Below the pieces are notes generated by a model. It made no database searches. It was not told the origin of the DNA and was given only the letters and a program-made list of their open reading frames with translations. This document shows positions 51,673 to 61,516 of a DNA stretch of 64,000 bases, piece by piece (within the stretch, counting starts at the first letter, position 1; each line of letters begins with the position of its first letter). The position numbers and the translations under genes are program-made. This stretch comes from an uncultured Helicobacteraceae bacterium (GTDB taxonomy: Bacteria > Campylobacterota > Campylobacteria > Campylobacterales > Helicobacteraceae), in contig CALUUD010000001.1 of the NCBI GenBank assembly GCA_944323885.1, positions 62,001 to 126,000 of the forward strand. Reading direction: 5' to 3'.

Positions 51673-53400
51673 CTACTTACTTTCATTCGTATCTGTTTTA
51701 GACTCTTCTAAACCAATAGTTGCATCATTAGTCTCTACAATATGGCCAACCGTATCTGAATATCCTAAATCTTGTAAACTAGGATTATCATCTGACCTCT
51801 TAACTATATGAGGAGTAATAATAATAATCATCTCTGTAGTTTGTTCTGATGTCCCATCATAAGAAAATAAATATTTTAATAATGGTATATAACCCAATAT
51901 TGGAATTCTATTTGTATTATTAGTAACACTTTTACTTATTAATCCACCCAATACTACCTTATCACCATCTTTTGCCCTAACTAATGATGAAAGCTGATTT
52001 GATGATAAGTTTGGTGGTTCTGGTAGTGCTGTAGCCTTATTTTCTGTATTTAAATCCTTAGTTTGAGTTATAGAAGGATTAATCTTTAACATAATATACT
52101 CACCCTGAACTGAAGGAGTAACATCAAGTAAAACACCTGAAAATACAGACGGGAAACTAGTTGATGTATTCTGAGTAGTTCCACCAGAAGATGAATTCTG
52201 GAAAACAGAACTTTGCGCATACCTTAAAATACTACCAACACTAATTAAAGCAGGTTGATTGCTAAGAGTTAAAACTTTTGGATTTGATACAGATCTTACC
52301 TTACCATATGCATTCAAAAACTCAACAATCCTAGTCATTTGAACACCAGCTGAAAAGATATTAATTTTAGTACCTCCCCCGCCTATACCAATTTGACTAT
52401 TATCTTCATTGCCTGAAGCATAAGCAGGAACTAAAAGATTTCCAAAATTCCAAAACTGATTCCAATCTACGCCAACAGTATTTGAGTTAGTATGCGTTAC
52501 TGTTAGTATATTTACATCAATCATAACTTGATTTTGAATTTGATCTTCTAAATTTTTAATATATTTCCTAACTCTATCTAATTGCTTTACAGTACCTGTT
52601 ACAGTCACTAGCCCAGCAATTTTATTTACAATAACACTTTGTCCATCACCTATACCATCTTGTGATTGATTTGCATTATTTTGTGCACCACCTTGAGAAG
52701 CTTGTTGGGATTGATTATTAGAAAATATTCTTCTTGGTTGATGAGCATCCCCGGGTCTAAAAGCAATTTCAAAAATCTCTTGTTCTAACCTGCCCCAAAA
52801 GTCAAATTGATCCATAGAAAGAATCTTTGTTCCAGAAACACTATCTGCATTACCAGTCTGTAAGCCATTTGATGTAAGAGATGAATGAACACTATTTTGA
52901 ATATCCATAGTTGTGTTAGCAGCAGTTAATCCACCACCTGATGTTCCAGTGCTTCCACCACCTGTAGTAGAAGTATCAGAAGTCATAGAATTCTGTGATA
53001 ATACTATATCTGTATTACTAGCTCCAACCCTAGAAGTTCCTATATAATTTATTTGGAAAGTCTCAGTAATTAAAAACGATACTTTTAATAAATTGCCATC
53101 AAACTCATAATTTAATTCATTTTCAGTTAATATTAAATCAAATATTTTCTCTATAGGAAGCTGTCTTACATTAACTGATGCTATACTTTTTGACAATTTA
53201 TCTTTAGCTGCTCTATCTTGAACAAGCATACTGTAACCACATTCAGAAGCAAGCTGACTAAGCAAATCACCAACTGCAACACCATCTTGACTAGAGGTAG
53301 AAATAGTAAATAATCTATCAGAGCATAAATTATTCGCATATAAAAAGTGCGCACCTAAAAGTAAATTCAAAAACAATAAAGTAAAAATATTTTTTTTCAT
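51673..53400 (-). CDS. ctsD: Outer-membrane secretin (PilQ/MshL/CtsD type)
   Basis: The 575-residue secretin forms the outer-membrane pore. It has a Sec signal peptide (1-22), an STN-like domain (GVAVGDLLSQLASECGYSMLV) and a TFQINYIG segment typical of MshL. A Ser/Gly/Thr-rich linker, an N-domain near 300 and the C-terminal secretin core follow (VRAKDGDKVVLGGLISKS; IPILGYIPLLKYLF). The ATG at 53400 is preferred over an upstream TTG/ATG extension because the signal peptide begins there. It starts 19 bases after the PilP-like stop. Confidence 0.93.
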   Translation of the reverse strand: MKKNIFTLLFLNLLLGAHFLYANNLCSDRLFTISTSSQDGVAVGDLLSQLASECGYSMLVQDRAAKDKLSKSIASVNVRQLPIEKIFDLILTENELNYEFDGNLLKVSFLITETFQINYIGTSRVGASNTDIVLSQNSMTSDTSTTGGGSTGTSGGGLTAANTTMDIQNSVHSSLTSNGLQTGNADSVSGTKILSMDQFDFWGRLEQEIFEIAFRPGDAHQPRRIFSNNQSQQASQGGAQNNANQSQDGIGDGQSVIVNKIAGLVTVTGTVKQLDRVRKYIKNLEDQIQNQVMIDVNILTVTHTNSNTVGVDWNQFWNFGNLLVPAYASGNEDNSQIGIGGGGTKINIFSAGVQMTRIVEFLNAYGKVRSVSNPKVLTLSNQPALISVGSILRYAQSSVFQNSSSGGTTQNTSTSFPSVFSGVLLDVTPSVQGEYIMLKINPSITQTKDLNTENKATALPEPPNLSSNQLSSLVRAKDGDKVVLGGLISKSVTNNTNRIPILGYIPLLKYLFSYDGTSEQTTEMIIIITPHIVKRSDDNPSLQDLGYSDTVGHIVETNDATIGLEESKTDTNESK

Positions 53401-53419
53401 TCTTGTTACACCTACTATT

Positions 53420-53902
53420 TTATTTAATTTTAATCTTATTATTATTTGTATATACATAGAGAACTTTTTTCTGAGTTCTAAATTTTAGTTCAACTCTATC
53501 TTGTTGTATGTCAGATACAGTCCAACCCTCAACAATATCATCTTTGCCCACCCAAATATTATTTATACTTGCTTTATTTTCAAAAATACCATTTAAAACA
53601 AGTACAGCTTGCTCTGTTTTTAGGATATGCTCCAAATCCTCATCTGATTGTGGAAAGACATATATAAATGGATCATCTATTCTTGAATTTTCTTTAATAT
53701 AATCAATCCTATCAAATGTGATAATTTCATCTTTTAGCTGTTCATCATCGCTCAATACATTATTTTGGATTTTAGAATCTAAAGAAGAAACTTTATTACT
53801 AACAATTTCATCATTATTTGATGACTGATTAATATCTATTGTTGCATTATTATCGGCAAATACCATACATGCAATAAACAAAAATAAATTTATAATTCTC
53901 AT
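53420..53902 (-). CDS. PilP/MshK-like periplasmic protein
   Basis: A 160-residue protein with a hydrophobic signal (1-17), an acidic Asn/Ser-rich linker and a compact C-terminal part (DDPFIYVFPQS, then LVLNGIFENKASINNIWVGKDD, a PilP-type beta-strand pattern). PilP and MshK link the inner-membrane PilNO complex to the secretin. Identification rests mainly on size, order and the secretin neighbour. It begins with the ATG at 53902, overlapping the PilO-like stop by one base. Confidence 0.7.
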   Translation of the reverse strand: MRIINLFLFIACMVFADNNATIDINQSSNNDEIVSNKVSSLDSKIQNNVLSDDEQLKDEIITFDRIDYIKENSRIDDPFIYVFPQSDEDLEHILKTEQAVLVLNGIFENKASINNIWVGKDDIVEGWTVSDIQQDRVELKFRTQKKVLYVYTNNNKIKIK

Positions 53903-54543
53903 CAAGCTCCCCCTCTAAAATTTCTTATTGCTATACTAAAGTTTAACCTATTATCTTTACTTTCTATTATAACACTATCAATTGATATAAACTTACCATA
54001 AGTTTCTAGCCAATCCATATATCGCAATATAGATGAAAATTTACCATGTCCAAAAAGTATAAAAGATGAATATCTCATACCACCCAATGTTTCATTTTCA
54101 CCACTCATTGCAATATCTGTACCATTAACTATCAATCCCATAGCAGTAGCAGCCTTAGAGGCATCATCAAATGTTAAAAACCAATCCTTGCTATAAACAA
54201 AAATTTCCTCTCTTAGTTTATTTAATAAATCTAAATCATTTTTTGCCTGTGATATTTCTTCTTGAGAAGTCCTGATTTTTTGCTCAAGTGCAAGAAAACC
54301 ACCATTTTCCATATTGTCTATATAATTTTGCTCTTCTAAAACTTTATTATATATTTCATTATATGAATTATTAGAATTTAATTTTGAATTACTACTCAAA
54401 TCAAATAAAACAAAATAAACAATACCTACCAATGCAAAACCAACTATAACACCAAGAAGCAATCTCTCCGATTGATTCTTACCTGCCAAATACTCATCTA
54501 ACTTATCTAATTGCTCATAAATTTGTGCTTGAAAATCATTCAT
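53902..54543 (-). CDS. PilO/MshJ-like inner-membrane protein
   Basis: The 213-residue protein has one membrane helix near residues 26-47, a coiled-coil stretch (about 65-105, EEISQAKNDLDLLNKLREEI) and a C-terminal ferredoxin-like domain (YSSFILFGHGKFSSILRYMDWLETYGKF). This is the PilO topology, a pseudopilus alignment-complex subunit. Its start overlaps the PilM-N stop by 4 bases. Confidence 0.75.
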   Translation of the reverse strand: MNDFQAQIYEQLDKLDEYLAGKNQSERLLLGVIVGFALVGIVYFVLFDLSSNSKLNSNNSYNEIYNKVLEEQNYIDNMENGGFLALEQKIRTSQEEISQAKNDLDLLNKLREEIFVYSKDWFLTFDDASKAATAMGLIVNGTDIAMSGENETLGGMRYSSFILFGHGKFSSILRYMDWLETYGKFISIDSVIIESKDNRLNFSIAIRNFRGGA

Positions 54544-56255
54544 CTAACAACCACCCTAACAATAGAATTCAAATAACCTTTTATAGAGCCACCTAATTCC
54601 TCATTGCCACTCAAATCAATATTTGCTGAAATGGGATTTACAGATTGAGAAATAGTAGCATTATTATCTTGTTTCTTACTAGAACTTTGATTATTGGTAT
54701 TAGAAGATTCTTCAGAATCTGAACTTGCACCAGCAAGACTACGATCATCCTCAAATCCTATTTTTACAACTCTATCAGTAATAACCTGCTTATATACACC
54801 CTGATCATTCAATGCTTTTATAAAATCAGATATATCTTGCTGTGTTTTTGAGAATAAATTTAATTCAATAACTAAATTTCTATTATCCCCTGATGAATTT
54901 GCCGTAGCTTTAATAACTTTTACTTTACTTCCTTGAGCAACTTTCAATATGTCATTTAATATTTTTGATTTTTGAATATATTCGACCTGCCAAGATCTGA
55001 TTGCTCCCATGTCACCACGTATACCACTAATCTTAACATCAATACTCTCTTTTTCTTGTTTTAATGTTTCAATCTGCCTATTTAATCTCTCCTCATCAGC
55101 TCTATATTGTTCTGCCTTAGGAAAAATTTCATTATCATAAGATGATTGCAACATATCACCTCTTATAGAATAAAATCCCATCATACCAAAATTGTAAATA
55201 GGATAAATCAATGAAAGCACAAATAAACCAGATGCAATAGCAACAAATTGTGCAGAATCTCTCTGACTAAGCGGCTTTGGTCTTTTAGCGTGTGAAAAAT
55301 TTGGAATACTGTTATTAACATTGGAAATTAGATAACTAGCATAAGTAAGTGAAATATCTGCAATAGCCAATAAACCTTTATTAACAGGTGTTACTGAAAG
55401 TGAATTATATGGTTTTGTTTCAATCAAAAATGTATCTCTAAAAAATGATAAAAATTCTTCATCATATTCTATGCTCATACCATAATATATAGCAGTTGGA
55501 TCAAGATCTTGGTAAACTCTCTTTACATACATAATGTTTTCTTCGATATCTCTGCTAATTTTATTCAACATAGAATCTATATAAGTTCTATAATCAGCTG
55601 CTTCTTGTGATTTACCAGCTATCAAATTCTCAAATTCTACACTATTTAATTCTAAAGACGATTCCTGATTAAATTCAACTCTCAATTTATGTATATTTGA
55701 ACTTAATATTTTTGTATAAACCAATTCCCCTTTACTATAAAAAGCAAATGTTCCATTGTTATCACCAATAAATATAAAAATATGATTTGAAATGATATCC
55801 AGTCTATTATTTTTATATAAGACTAAAGGAAGAAAAGGAACGGAGGTAATAATATCAATAAATTGCGTCTTTTCTCGCAAATCTCCATATGTAGTATCTA
55901 AATATTTCTCATCAACCAAATAAACATCATAGCTCCAATTATCAGCATCAAACCCAGAATCCACCTTGCAATAATACATTTCAAAATTTGCATCTGGCGA
56001 CATATTAAGTTGTTTATATATATTTTCTGATAAAAAAGTATCAACATCTACTTCATCAACAGTTTTAGGAACCTCAATTGTAGTTTTCATTAATGCATCA
56101 AATGAAAATGTACTAACAATCCGAGATTTATTAGTTAACTTCTTTAAATAAGGAACAATACCATTACCATTGCTAACATAAGCTAACCTAGTGTTTGAAT
56201 CGTAATAAATTATATCGTTTAATCTTTTATTACTTTTTTTTATCTTAAGTTTCAT
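54540..56255 (-). CDS. PilM-PilN fusion (GspL/MshI-like) protein
   Basis: The 571-residue protein joins a cytoplasmic actin-like PilM region (1 to about 320) to one membrane helix (about 336-358), a coiled coil and a PilN-like periplasmic domain (about 425-500). The tail is Ser/Asn-rich. This is the architecture of GspL/MshI, an inner-membrane adaptor that binds the assembly ATPase. It is the first gene of the seven-gene operon, with a possible promoter at 56346-56375. Confidence 0.75.
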   Translation of the reverse strand: MKLKIKKSNKRLNDIIYYDSNTRLAYVSNGNGIVPYLKKLTNKSRIVSTFSFDALMKTTIEVPKTVDEVDVDTFLSENIYKQLNMSPDANFEMYYCKVDSGFDADNWSYDVYLVDEKYLDTTYGDLREKTQFIDIITSVPFLPLVLYKNNRLDIISNHIFIFIGDNNGTFAFYSKGELVYTKILSSNIHKLRVEFNQESSLELNSVEFENLIAGKSQEAADYRTYIDSMLNKISRDIEENIMYVKRVYQDLDPTAIYYGMSIEYDEEFLSFFRDTFLIETKPYNSLSVTPVNKGLLAIADISLTYASYLISNVNNSIPNFSHAKRPKPLSQRDSAQFVAIASGLFVLSLIYPIYNFGMMGFYSIRGDMLQSSYDNEIFPKAEQYRADEERLNRQIETLKQEKESIDVKISGIRGDMGAIRSWQVEYIQKSKILNDILKVAQGSKVKVIKATANSSGDNRNLVIELNLFSKTQQDISDFIKALNDQGVYKQVITDRVVKIGFEDDRSLAGASSDSEESSNTNNQSSSKKQDNNATISQSVNPISANIDLSGNEELGGSIKGYLNSIVRVVVR

Positions 56256-56345
56256 ATATGCTATCCCTGAAAATAAAAAATTTAATAACTAACCTAATAA
56301 AATACCAGGATTTAAATCAACAACTTGCATACAAATTCTTTAAGT

Positions 56346-56375
56346 ATTTTATTAACAAATAATTTATATTGTCAA
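56346..56375 (-). promoter_or_regulatory. Possible promoter of the pilus/competence operon
   Basis: On the minus strand TTGACA (56370-56375), an 18-base spacer and TAAAAT (56346-56351) lie 90 bases before the first gene. The remainder of the 270-base gap (56256-56525) is AT-rich and shows nothing else I can name. Confidence 0.35.
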
Positions 56376-56525
56376 TATATACTACACTATTCATATAGGT
56401 CCAAACTATTGATATAAACTTGTGATTGTATCAAAACTAAGGATATAAAACAACATCTATCAACCCAAAAAAGCAATAAATTTTGTTAAATAATCTAATT
56501 TAACACATAAAGTATTTATAATATA

Positions 56526-58745
56526 TTAAAATCTAACAATTTTTGCTCCAAAACCTCCACTTTGTGGTGGTGCATCAGTAAAACTTTTAACTTTTTTATG
56601 TCCATTTAAAAATTCCTTTACAACTTTTGCTAATATACCACCACCTATACCATGCTTAACAAGCACCTCATCATAGCCTGCTATAAGACATCTAGAGATA
56701 TAGTCATCCAATATTTCTAACGCCTCATCAACACGCTTTCCATGCAAATCAATAAATGGTAAACAAGAAGCTACATTTGAAACAATACTAATATGTTGTT
56801 TTTGCTGTTTATTTGTCTTTGGGATTAATCTTAACATTGATATATGTATCTTCATTTTTCTACCATTATCTAATTCAACTAAAGCAATATTATTATTAAT
56901 GTTTAATATAATTCCGCTATTATTTCTATTCTGCACCCTATCACCAATTTCAAATTTTATATTTTTGTTTATTTCTGGATTTGGGAGTGCTTTCATAATT
57001 TCATTTTGCTTATTTAAAGTCTGTTGCATTGTTTTTGTATTATTTGTTTTTATTGCAGATTTTAATTCCTTAATTAATAAGTAATAAGTTTCATCTAGTT
57101 TAATCTTTTTATTGTTTAATTCAATATTTTGTTTAGAAATAAGTTCATCCAATTCATTGCTTTTATTTTCATTTGATTTCAATAATTTATCTAACTCATA
57201 TTCTTTTTGTTTTAATCTAGATTGCAATAGCGAGGTTTGCTCTATCAACTCATTTAAATTTTCTAAATTATCACCATATAAAGACTTAGCATCATTTACA
57301 ATATTAATTGGAACTCCATATCTAATAGCACTCTCAAATGCATAAGATTTGCCAATACATCCTTGCAAAAATGCATATGTAGGCATCCTTGAATCTTCAT
57401 CATACAATGCTGCCATAAGTTCTACATTGGTATTTTTAGCCATCATTGAAGCAAGTTGCTTATGATGAGTAGTAATAACAATCTTAACACCTCTACTACT
57501 CAAATAATTTAATATAGAAAAATATAATGCACTAGCTTCATTTGCATCAGTTCCTAACTCTATTTCATCAACACCAAGCAATAAAAAATCCATAGATAAA
57601 ATATTTTTAAATTCCATCATTCTACCTGCAAATGTTGATATATCATTTTTAGAATTTTGAGGATCATTAATTACTGCATAAATATTTTTAAAACTTGCAA
57701 TTTGTGATTTTTGTGAATTTATTTTAAATGGAATAAGATATTTGGCAAGCAATGCAGCACTTAATATAGATTTAAGAAGCATCGTTTTTCCACCTGCATT
57801 AACACCAGTGATAATCAATATTTGTTTAGTAAAATCAATATTGCTCAATACTGGATTGCTTAAAGCGGGATGTGCAAAATCATATAAAACAATATCACCC
57901 TTATTGTTTGGTAATATAAAGTTATAATCAAATGACTTAGCAAAAATTACTCTAGCCTGAATACAATCAAATCTATCAAATTCTCTATTTATATATTTCA
58001 AAAATGAATAATGTTTTAAAAAAACCTTAGAAATATCCTTTTCAATTTCATAAATAAAAATTTCGATTTCATTATATAGCTTATCAAGTTTTTCATAAAT
58101 GCTTTGAAGCATAGATGGGAATACATAAAAATATCCAGCTGCTGAACGCTCTAAAATTCTACCATCTAATTCTTTATTAAATCCTGCCTTAAGCAAAAGA
58201 CATTCTTTAGAATCTATTAAATGGGTATTCTTATCAATAAAATAAGGATAAAGCTTTTCATTTTGAAAAATTTTATTAATAGATTTTTTTAACTCATTTT
58301 TTAATGAAATAATATTGTCATTAATAGAATCCAATTTTGGATAAATTCCATTATTTATACACCCATCATCATTAAAACTCTTTGCAATATCTACAATATC
58401 TCTTGGTATATCAATATTTGATAACCAACTTGATATATATTTTGAATTATCAAAATTTATCTTCTTTAGGTAGAGGAAATATTTGATAATTTTAATAAAC
58501 TCAAATATAGAATCTAATTTCAAAATTCCAAGTTTTTTTATATGAGTTAATTCATTATCTAGATTTAAAATCCGTTTTGGTGGTATAAACTCAATTTTAT
58601 CAAGTTCATAAATAAATTTCTTTATAATATTTATATCACCATCAATACAAAATGGAGAAATACGTGATAAATAACCACTAAATCTATTAATAAATTCGCC
58701 TAAATCAAGCTTATTACATAGTATTTCTATATCTTTTAATAACAT
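56526..58745 (-). CDS. mutS2: MutS2-family ATPase/endonuclease
   Basis: The 739-residue protein has the MutS core/clamp and ATPase domains but lacks the N-terminal mismatch-recognition domain. Walker A is GVNAGGKTMLLKS (near residue 315), and Walker B is DEIELGTDANEASAL. A coiled coil follows, then a C-terminal Smr nuclease domain (IDLHGKRVDEALEILDDY; VKHGIGGG). MutS2 limits recombination in Helicobacter and acts on collided ribosomes in Bacillus. The start overlaps the preceding small gene by 10 bases. Confidence 0.96.
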   Translation of the reverse strand: MLLKDIEILCNKLDLGEFINRFSGYLSRISPFCIDGDINIIKKFIYELDKIEFIPPKRILNLDNELTHIKKLGILKLDSIFEFIKIIKYFLYLKKINFDNSKYISSWLSNIDIPRDIVDIAKSFNDDGCINNGIYPKLDSINDNIISLKNELKKSINKIFQNEKLYPYFIDKNTHLIDSKECLLLKAGFNKELDGRILERSAAGYFYVFPSMLQSIYEKLDKLYNEIEIFIYEIEKDISKVFLKHYSFLKYINREFDRFDCIQARVIFAKSFDYNFILPNNKGDIVLYDFAHPALSNPVLSNIDFTKQILIITGVNAGGKTMLLKSILSAALLAKYLIPFKINSQKSQIASFKNIYAVINDPQNSKNDISTFAGRMMEFKNILSMDFLLLGVDEIELGTDANEASALYFSILNYLSSRGVKIVITTHHKQLASMMAKNTNVELMAALYDEDSRMPTYAFLQGCIGKSYAFESAIRYGVPINIVNDAKSLYGDNLENLNELIEQTSLLQSRLKQKEYELDKLLKSNENKSNELDELISKQNIELNNKKIKLDETYYLLIKELKSAIKTNNTKTMQQTLNKQNEIMKALPNPEINKNIKFEIGDRVQNRNNSGIILNINNNIALVELDNGRKMKIHISMLRLIPKTNKQQKQHISIVSNVASCLPFIDLHGKRVDEALEILDDYISRCLIAGYDEVLVKHGIGGGILAKVVKEFLNGHKKVKSFTDAPPQSGGFGAKIVRF

Positions 58746-59071
58746 TGTCTGATAGAAATAATTTTTCCATGAAATTCTGTATCTTTTTTACCAATAAAAC
58801 TTAATGTAGGACTTGAAAAATTAAATTTATCATTCTTTACTTCAATATCACCACATTTTAATACTTCACCACGCACAAACATAGCAATCAAATCAACATC
58901 TTTTTTATTATTACCATCTTGTATTGCTGTATACACACCTATAATAATGAATAATAAAAAAAATAATATAGATATAATTATTTTTCTTTGCTTTGTTAAC
59001 CCACCTCTTATAATAAAATAAAATATAACACCAAGTATAAACGCAATTAAAAAATAAATGAATATCCGCAT
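58736..59071 (-). CDS. Small two-helix membrane protein between murC and mutS2
   Basis: I do not recognise a named family. The 111-residue protein has two membrane helices (about 2-22 and 29-49) and a C-terminal soluble domain of about 60 residues with cysteines at GEVLKCGD and IRQCY. It overlaps mutS2 by 10 bases and follows the murC stop by 2 bases, so it is translated with both. A similar small gene occupies this place in Helicobacter genomes, which supports its being real. Confidence 0.8.
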   Translation of the reverse strand: MRIFIYFLIAFILGVIFYFIIRGGLTKQRKIIISILFFLLFIIIGVYTAIQDGNNKKDVDLIAMFVRGEVLKCGDIEVKNDKFNFSSPTLSFIGKKDTEFHGKIISIRQCY

Positions 59072-59073
59072 AT

Positions 59074-60399
59074 CTATATGCTTCCTCGAATCTGATATGT
59101 AATATCACCTGCACCAAATCCAACAATAAGCCCAGAATCTAAAACATCTAATATCTTATCATCTTTTAATACTTCAATACTTGAACCATTTCTCTTAATT
59201 TCATCTGCAAATATAGGATCATATCTACCAAAATAACCATTAAAATCAATTTCAATTGGTTCTTCATAGGCACGCCAAACAGGTAATATAATCAACTTAT
59301 CTACACCATTAAAACAATCTACAAAACCATTAATATTATGGATAGTTCTAGAATATTTATGTGGTTGCCAAATGGCACTAATGGTGTGAATTTTCTTTAG
59401 TTTTGTATATTGTTTTATAGAATCTAGAGTACTCTTTATTTCAGTTGGATGATGTCCATAATCATCTATAATAACACAACCATCATTGCATAAAATATCA
59501 AATCTCTTTTTAATGCCTTTATAGTTTTTTAGATTTTCTTGTATCAAATCTATATTTAACTCACCTAATGATGCAAGAATTGCAAGTGAGGCATTTAATG
59601 CTGTATGTCTACCAAAACCCCAAACCTCAAAATTGCCAATAAACTTATCATTGTTAAACAGACTAAAAGAAGTATATGGCTCGTTATTCTTTAAAAAAAA
59701 TCTTAGATTTTTAATATCTCTACTTGGATAAAGTCTAATTGCATTAATTTTTAATGTAGATAAAAATTCATCTTCTGCATTAATAATACGAATCTTTGCC
59801 ATATTTAAAAAATCAATATAAGCTTTATGAAATCGATTCAAATCATAATCATAGTATTCCATATGTTCTGGTTCTGCATTTGTTACTATAGAGCAATATG
59901 GGTTAGAGTTTAAAAAACTACCATCACTTTCATCAGCCTCAAAAACAACACTATGATTTTTTGTAGCACGAACATTTGAATCAAACTCTTTTGATTGTGC
60001 CCCAATAATTGCTCCATATTGGTTTAAGATAGCACTTAACATTGCTGTTGTAGAACTTTTTCCATGTGCTCCACACACAGAAAATACACGCTTTTGAGAT
60101 AATATTATCTTGAGAGCCTCTGCTCTTGATAATACGCTAATACCTTTATTTTTTGCTTCAATCAATTCTTCATTATCCTGCTTAATTATTGCAGAATGAA
60201 TAACCAGAGATGGATTTGTTATATATTTTTTATTATGAGGGATATTGACTGCAACACCAAGAGATTCTAAATATTTTGTAGAACAACTAGCGGCAACATC
60301 AGAACCACTAATTTTAACACCTTGTGCTTGCATGTATCTTGCTAAGCCAGAAATGCCAATACCTCCTATGCCAACAAAGTGTATATATTTTATATCCAC
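59074..60399 (-). CDS. murC: UDP-N-acetylmuramate-L-alanine ligase
   Basis: MurC adds the first amino acid of the peptidoglycan stem peptide using ATP. The 441-residue protein has an N-terminal Rossmann fold (HFVGIGGIGISGLA), the ATP loop GAHGKSSTTAML near residue 110, VFEADESDGSF, and the C-terminal DDYGHHPTEIKSTL. It starts with GTG at 60399, inside the last codons of dapC (10-base overlap). Confidence 0.96.
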   Translation of the reverse strand: MDIKYIHFVGIGGIGISGLARYMQAQGVKISGSDVAASCSTKYLESLGVAVNIPHNKKYITNPSLVIHSAIIKQDNEELIEAKNKGISVLSRAEALKIILSQKRVFSVCGAHGKSSTTAMLSAILNQYGAIIGAQSKEFDSNVRATKNHSVVFEADESDGSFLNSNPYCSIVTNAEPEHMEYYDYDLNRFHKAYIDFLNMAKIRIINAEDEFLSTLKINAIRLYPSRDIKNLRFFLKNNEPYTSFSLFNNDKFIGNFEVWGFGRHTALNASLAILASLGELNIDLIQENLKNYKGIKKRFDILCNDGCVIIDDYGHHPTEIKSTLDSIKQYTKLKKIHTISAIWQPHKYSRTIHNINGFVDCFNGVDKLIILPVWRAYEEPIEIDFNGYFGRYDPIFADEIKRNGSSIEVLKDDKILDVLDSGLIVGFGAGDITYQIRGSI

Positions 60400-61514
60400 T
60401 TTTTCAGCCTTTTTAGTACATCTATAATAACATCTTCTTCATACACAAGAGCAAGTCTTACATATCCATTGCCTGCTCCTTCACGACCTAAATATCTCCC
60501 TGGAAGAACTAAAATTCCTTCATCTTTATACAATTGCTTAGTAAATTCCAAATCATCTTTAACTTTAAGCCAAACATAAAATGTATATGGACTTACATCA
60601 ATGCCTAAAATCTCCCTTGCATGTGCCAAATTTTTTGCATACTTTTTCCTAAAAATCTCAGGACTTTCATCATCACCCCAAGCAACTGCTGCAGCTTTCT
60701 GCAAAGGAAGAGGAATAGCCATGCCAACATATGTTCTATACAATCTATACTTACGAAGTATTTCTGCATCTCCAGCAATAAAGCCACTTCTAAGCCCAGG
60801 CACAGAAGAACGCTTGGAGATAGAATTAACACATACAATATTTTTAAAATCCAAATTTCCAGCACTTATGCAGGCTTCAAGTATAGAGTGAGGCCTAGAA
60901 TCTTCATAAATTTCACTATAGCATTCATCACTTAGTAAAACAAAATCATATTGCAGAGCTGATTGAGCCCAAAACTCAAGATTATTTCTACTCATAACTT
61001 CACCGGTTGGATTATTTGGAGAATTTAGAATAACTAAATCAACTTTTTTTAAATCCTCTTCATCCAAATACGGCTTATAATCATTTGATTTCTCTAAATT
61101 CATATAAATAATATTTGCACCACTTGCAATAGCGCTACCCTCATATATTTGATAAAATGGATTTGGAAAAGCCATAGTTTTTGTTGCATTATTTTTTAAT
61201 GAACTAAATATAAAACAAGGAAAATTAAATAAACATTCTCTTGTGCCAAATGTTGGTATAATCTGTTCTTTTGTAATATCTACAGAAAATCGCCTTTTTA
61301 TAAATCCAATTTGAGAATCTATAAGATAAGACTCTCCAGTGCTACTTGGATATTTATTTAACAAACTTGCATTATTTATTAATTCATCTTGTATATTTTT
61401 TGGTGCATCAAATTGTGGCTCTCCAATTGTTAACTTTATTACATCTTTTTTGGGTCTAATATTTTTTATTAACTCATTTAATTGCTCAAATGGATATGGT
61501 GAAAAATCTATCAT
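60390..61514 (-). CDS. dapC: PLP aminotransferase, probable succinyl-DAP aminotransferase
   Basis: A 374-residue fold-type I aminotransferase. The key motifs are NSPNNPTGEVMSR, the PLP lysine in SISKRSSVPGLRSGF and the C-terminal arginine in YVRLALVYEE. In Helicobacter the gene next to murC is assigned as N-succinyldiaminopimelate aminotransferase, which suits a role in lysine and peptidoglycan DAP synthesis. Other aminotransferase specificities cannot be excluded by sequence reading alone. Confidence 0.85.
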   Translation of the reverse strand: MIDFSPYPFEQLNELIKNIRPKKDVIKLTIGEPQFDAPKNIQDELINNASLLNKYPSSTGESYLIDSQIGFIKRRFSVDITKEQIIPTFGTRECLFNFPCFIFSSLKNNATKTMAFPNPFYQIYEGSAIASGANIIYMNLEKSNDYKPYLDEEDLKKVDLVILNSPNNPTGEVMSRNNLEFWAQSALQYDFVLLSDECYSEIYEDSRPHSILEACISAGNLDFKNIVCVNSISKRSSVPGLRSGFIAGDAEILRKYRLYRTYVGMAIPLPLQKAAAVAWGDDESPEIFRKKYAKNLAHAREILGIDVSPYTFYVWLKVKDDLEFTKQLYKDEGILVLPGRYLGREGAGNGYVRLALVYEEDVIIDVLKRLKKWI

Positions 61515-61516
61515 AA

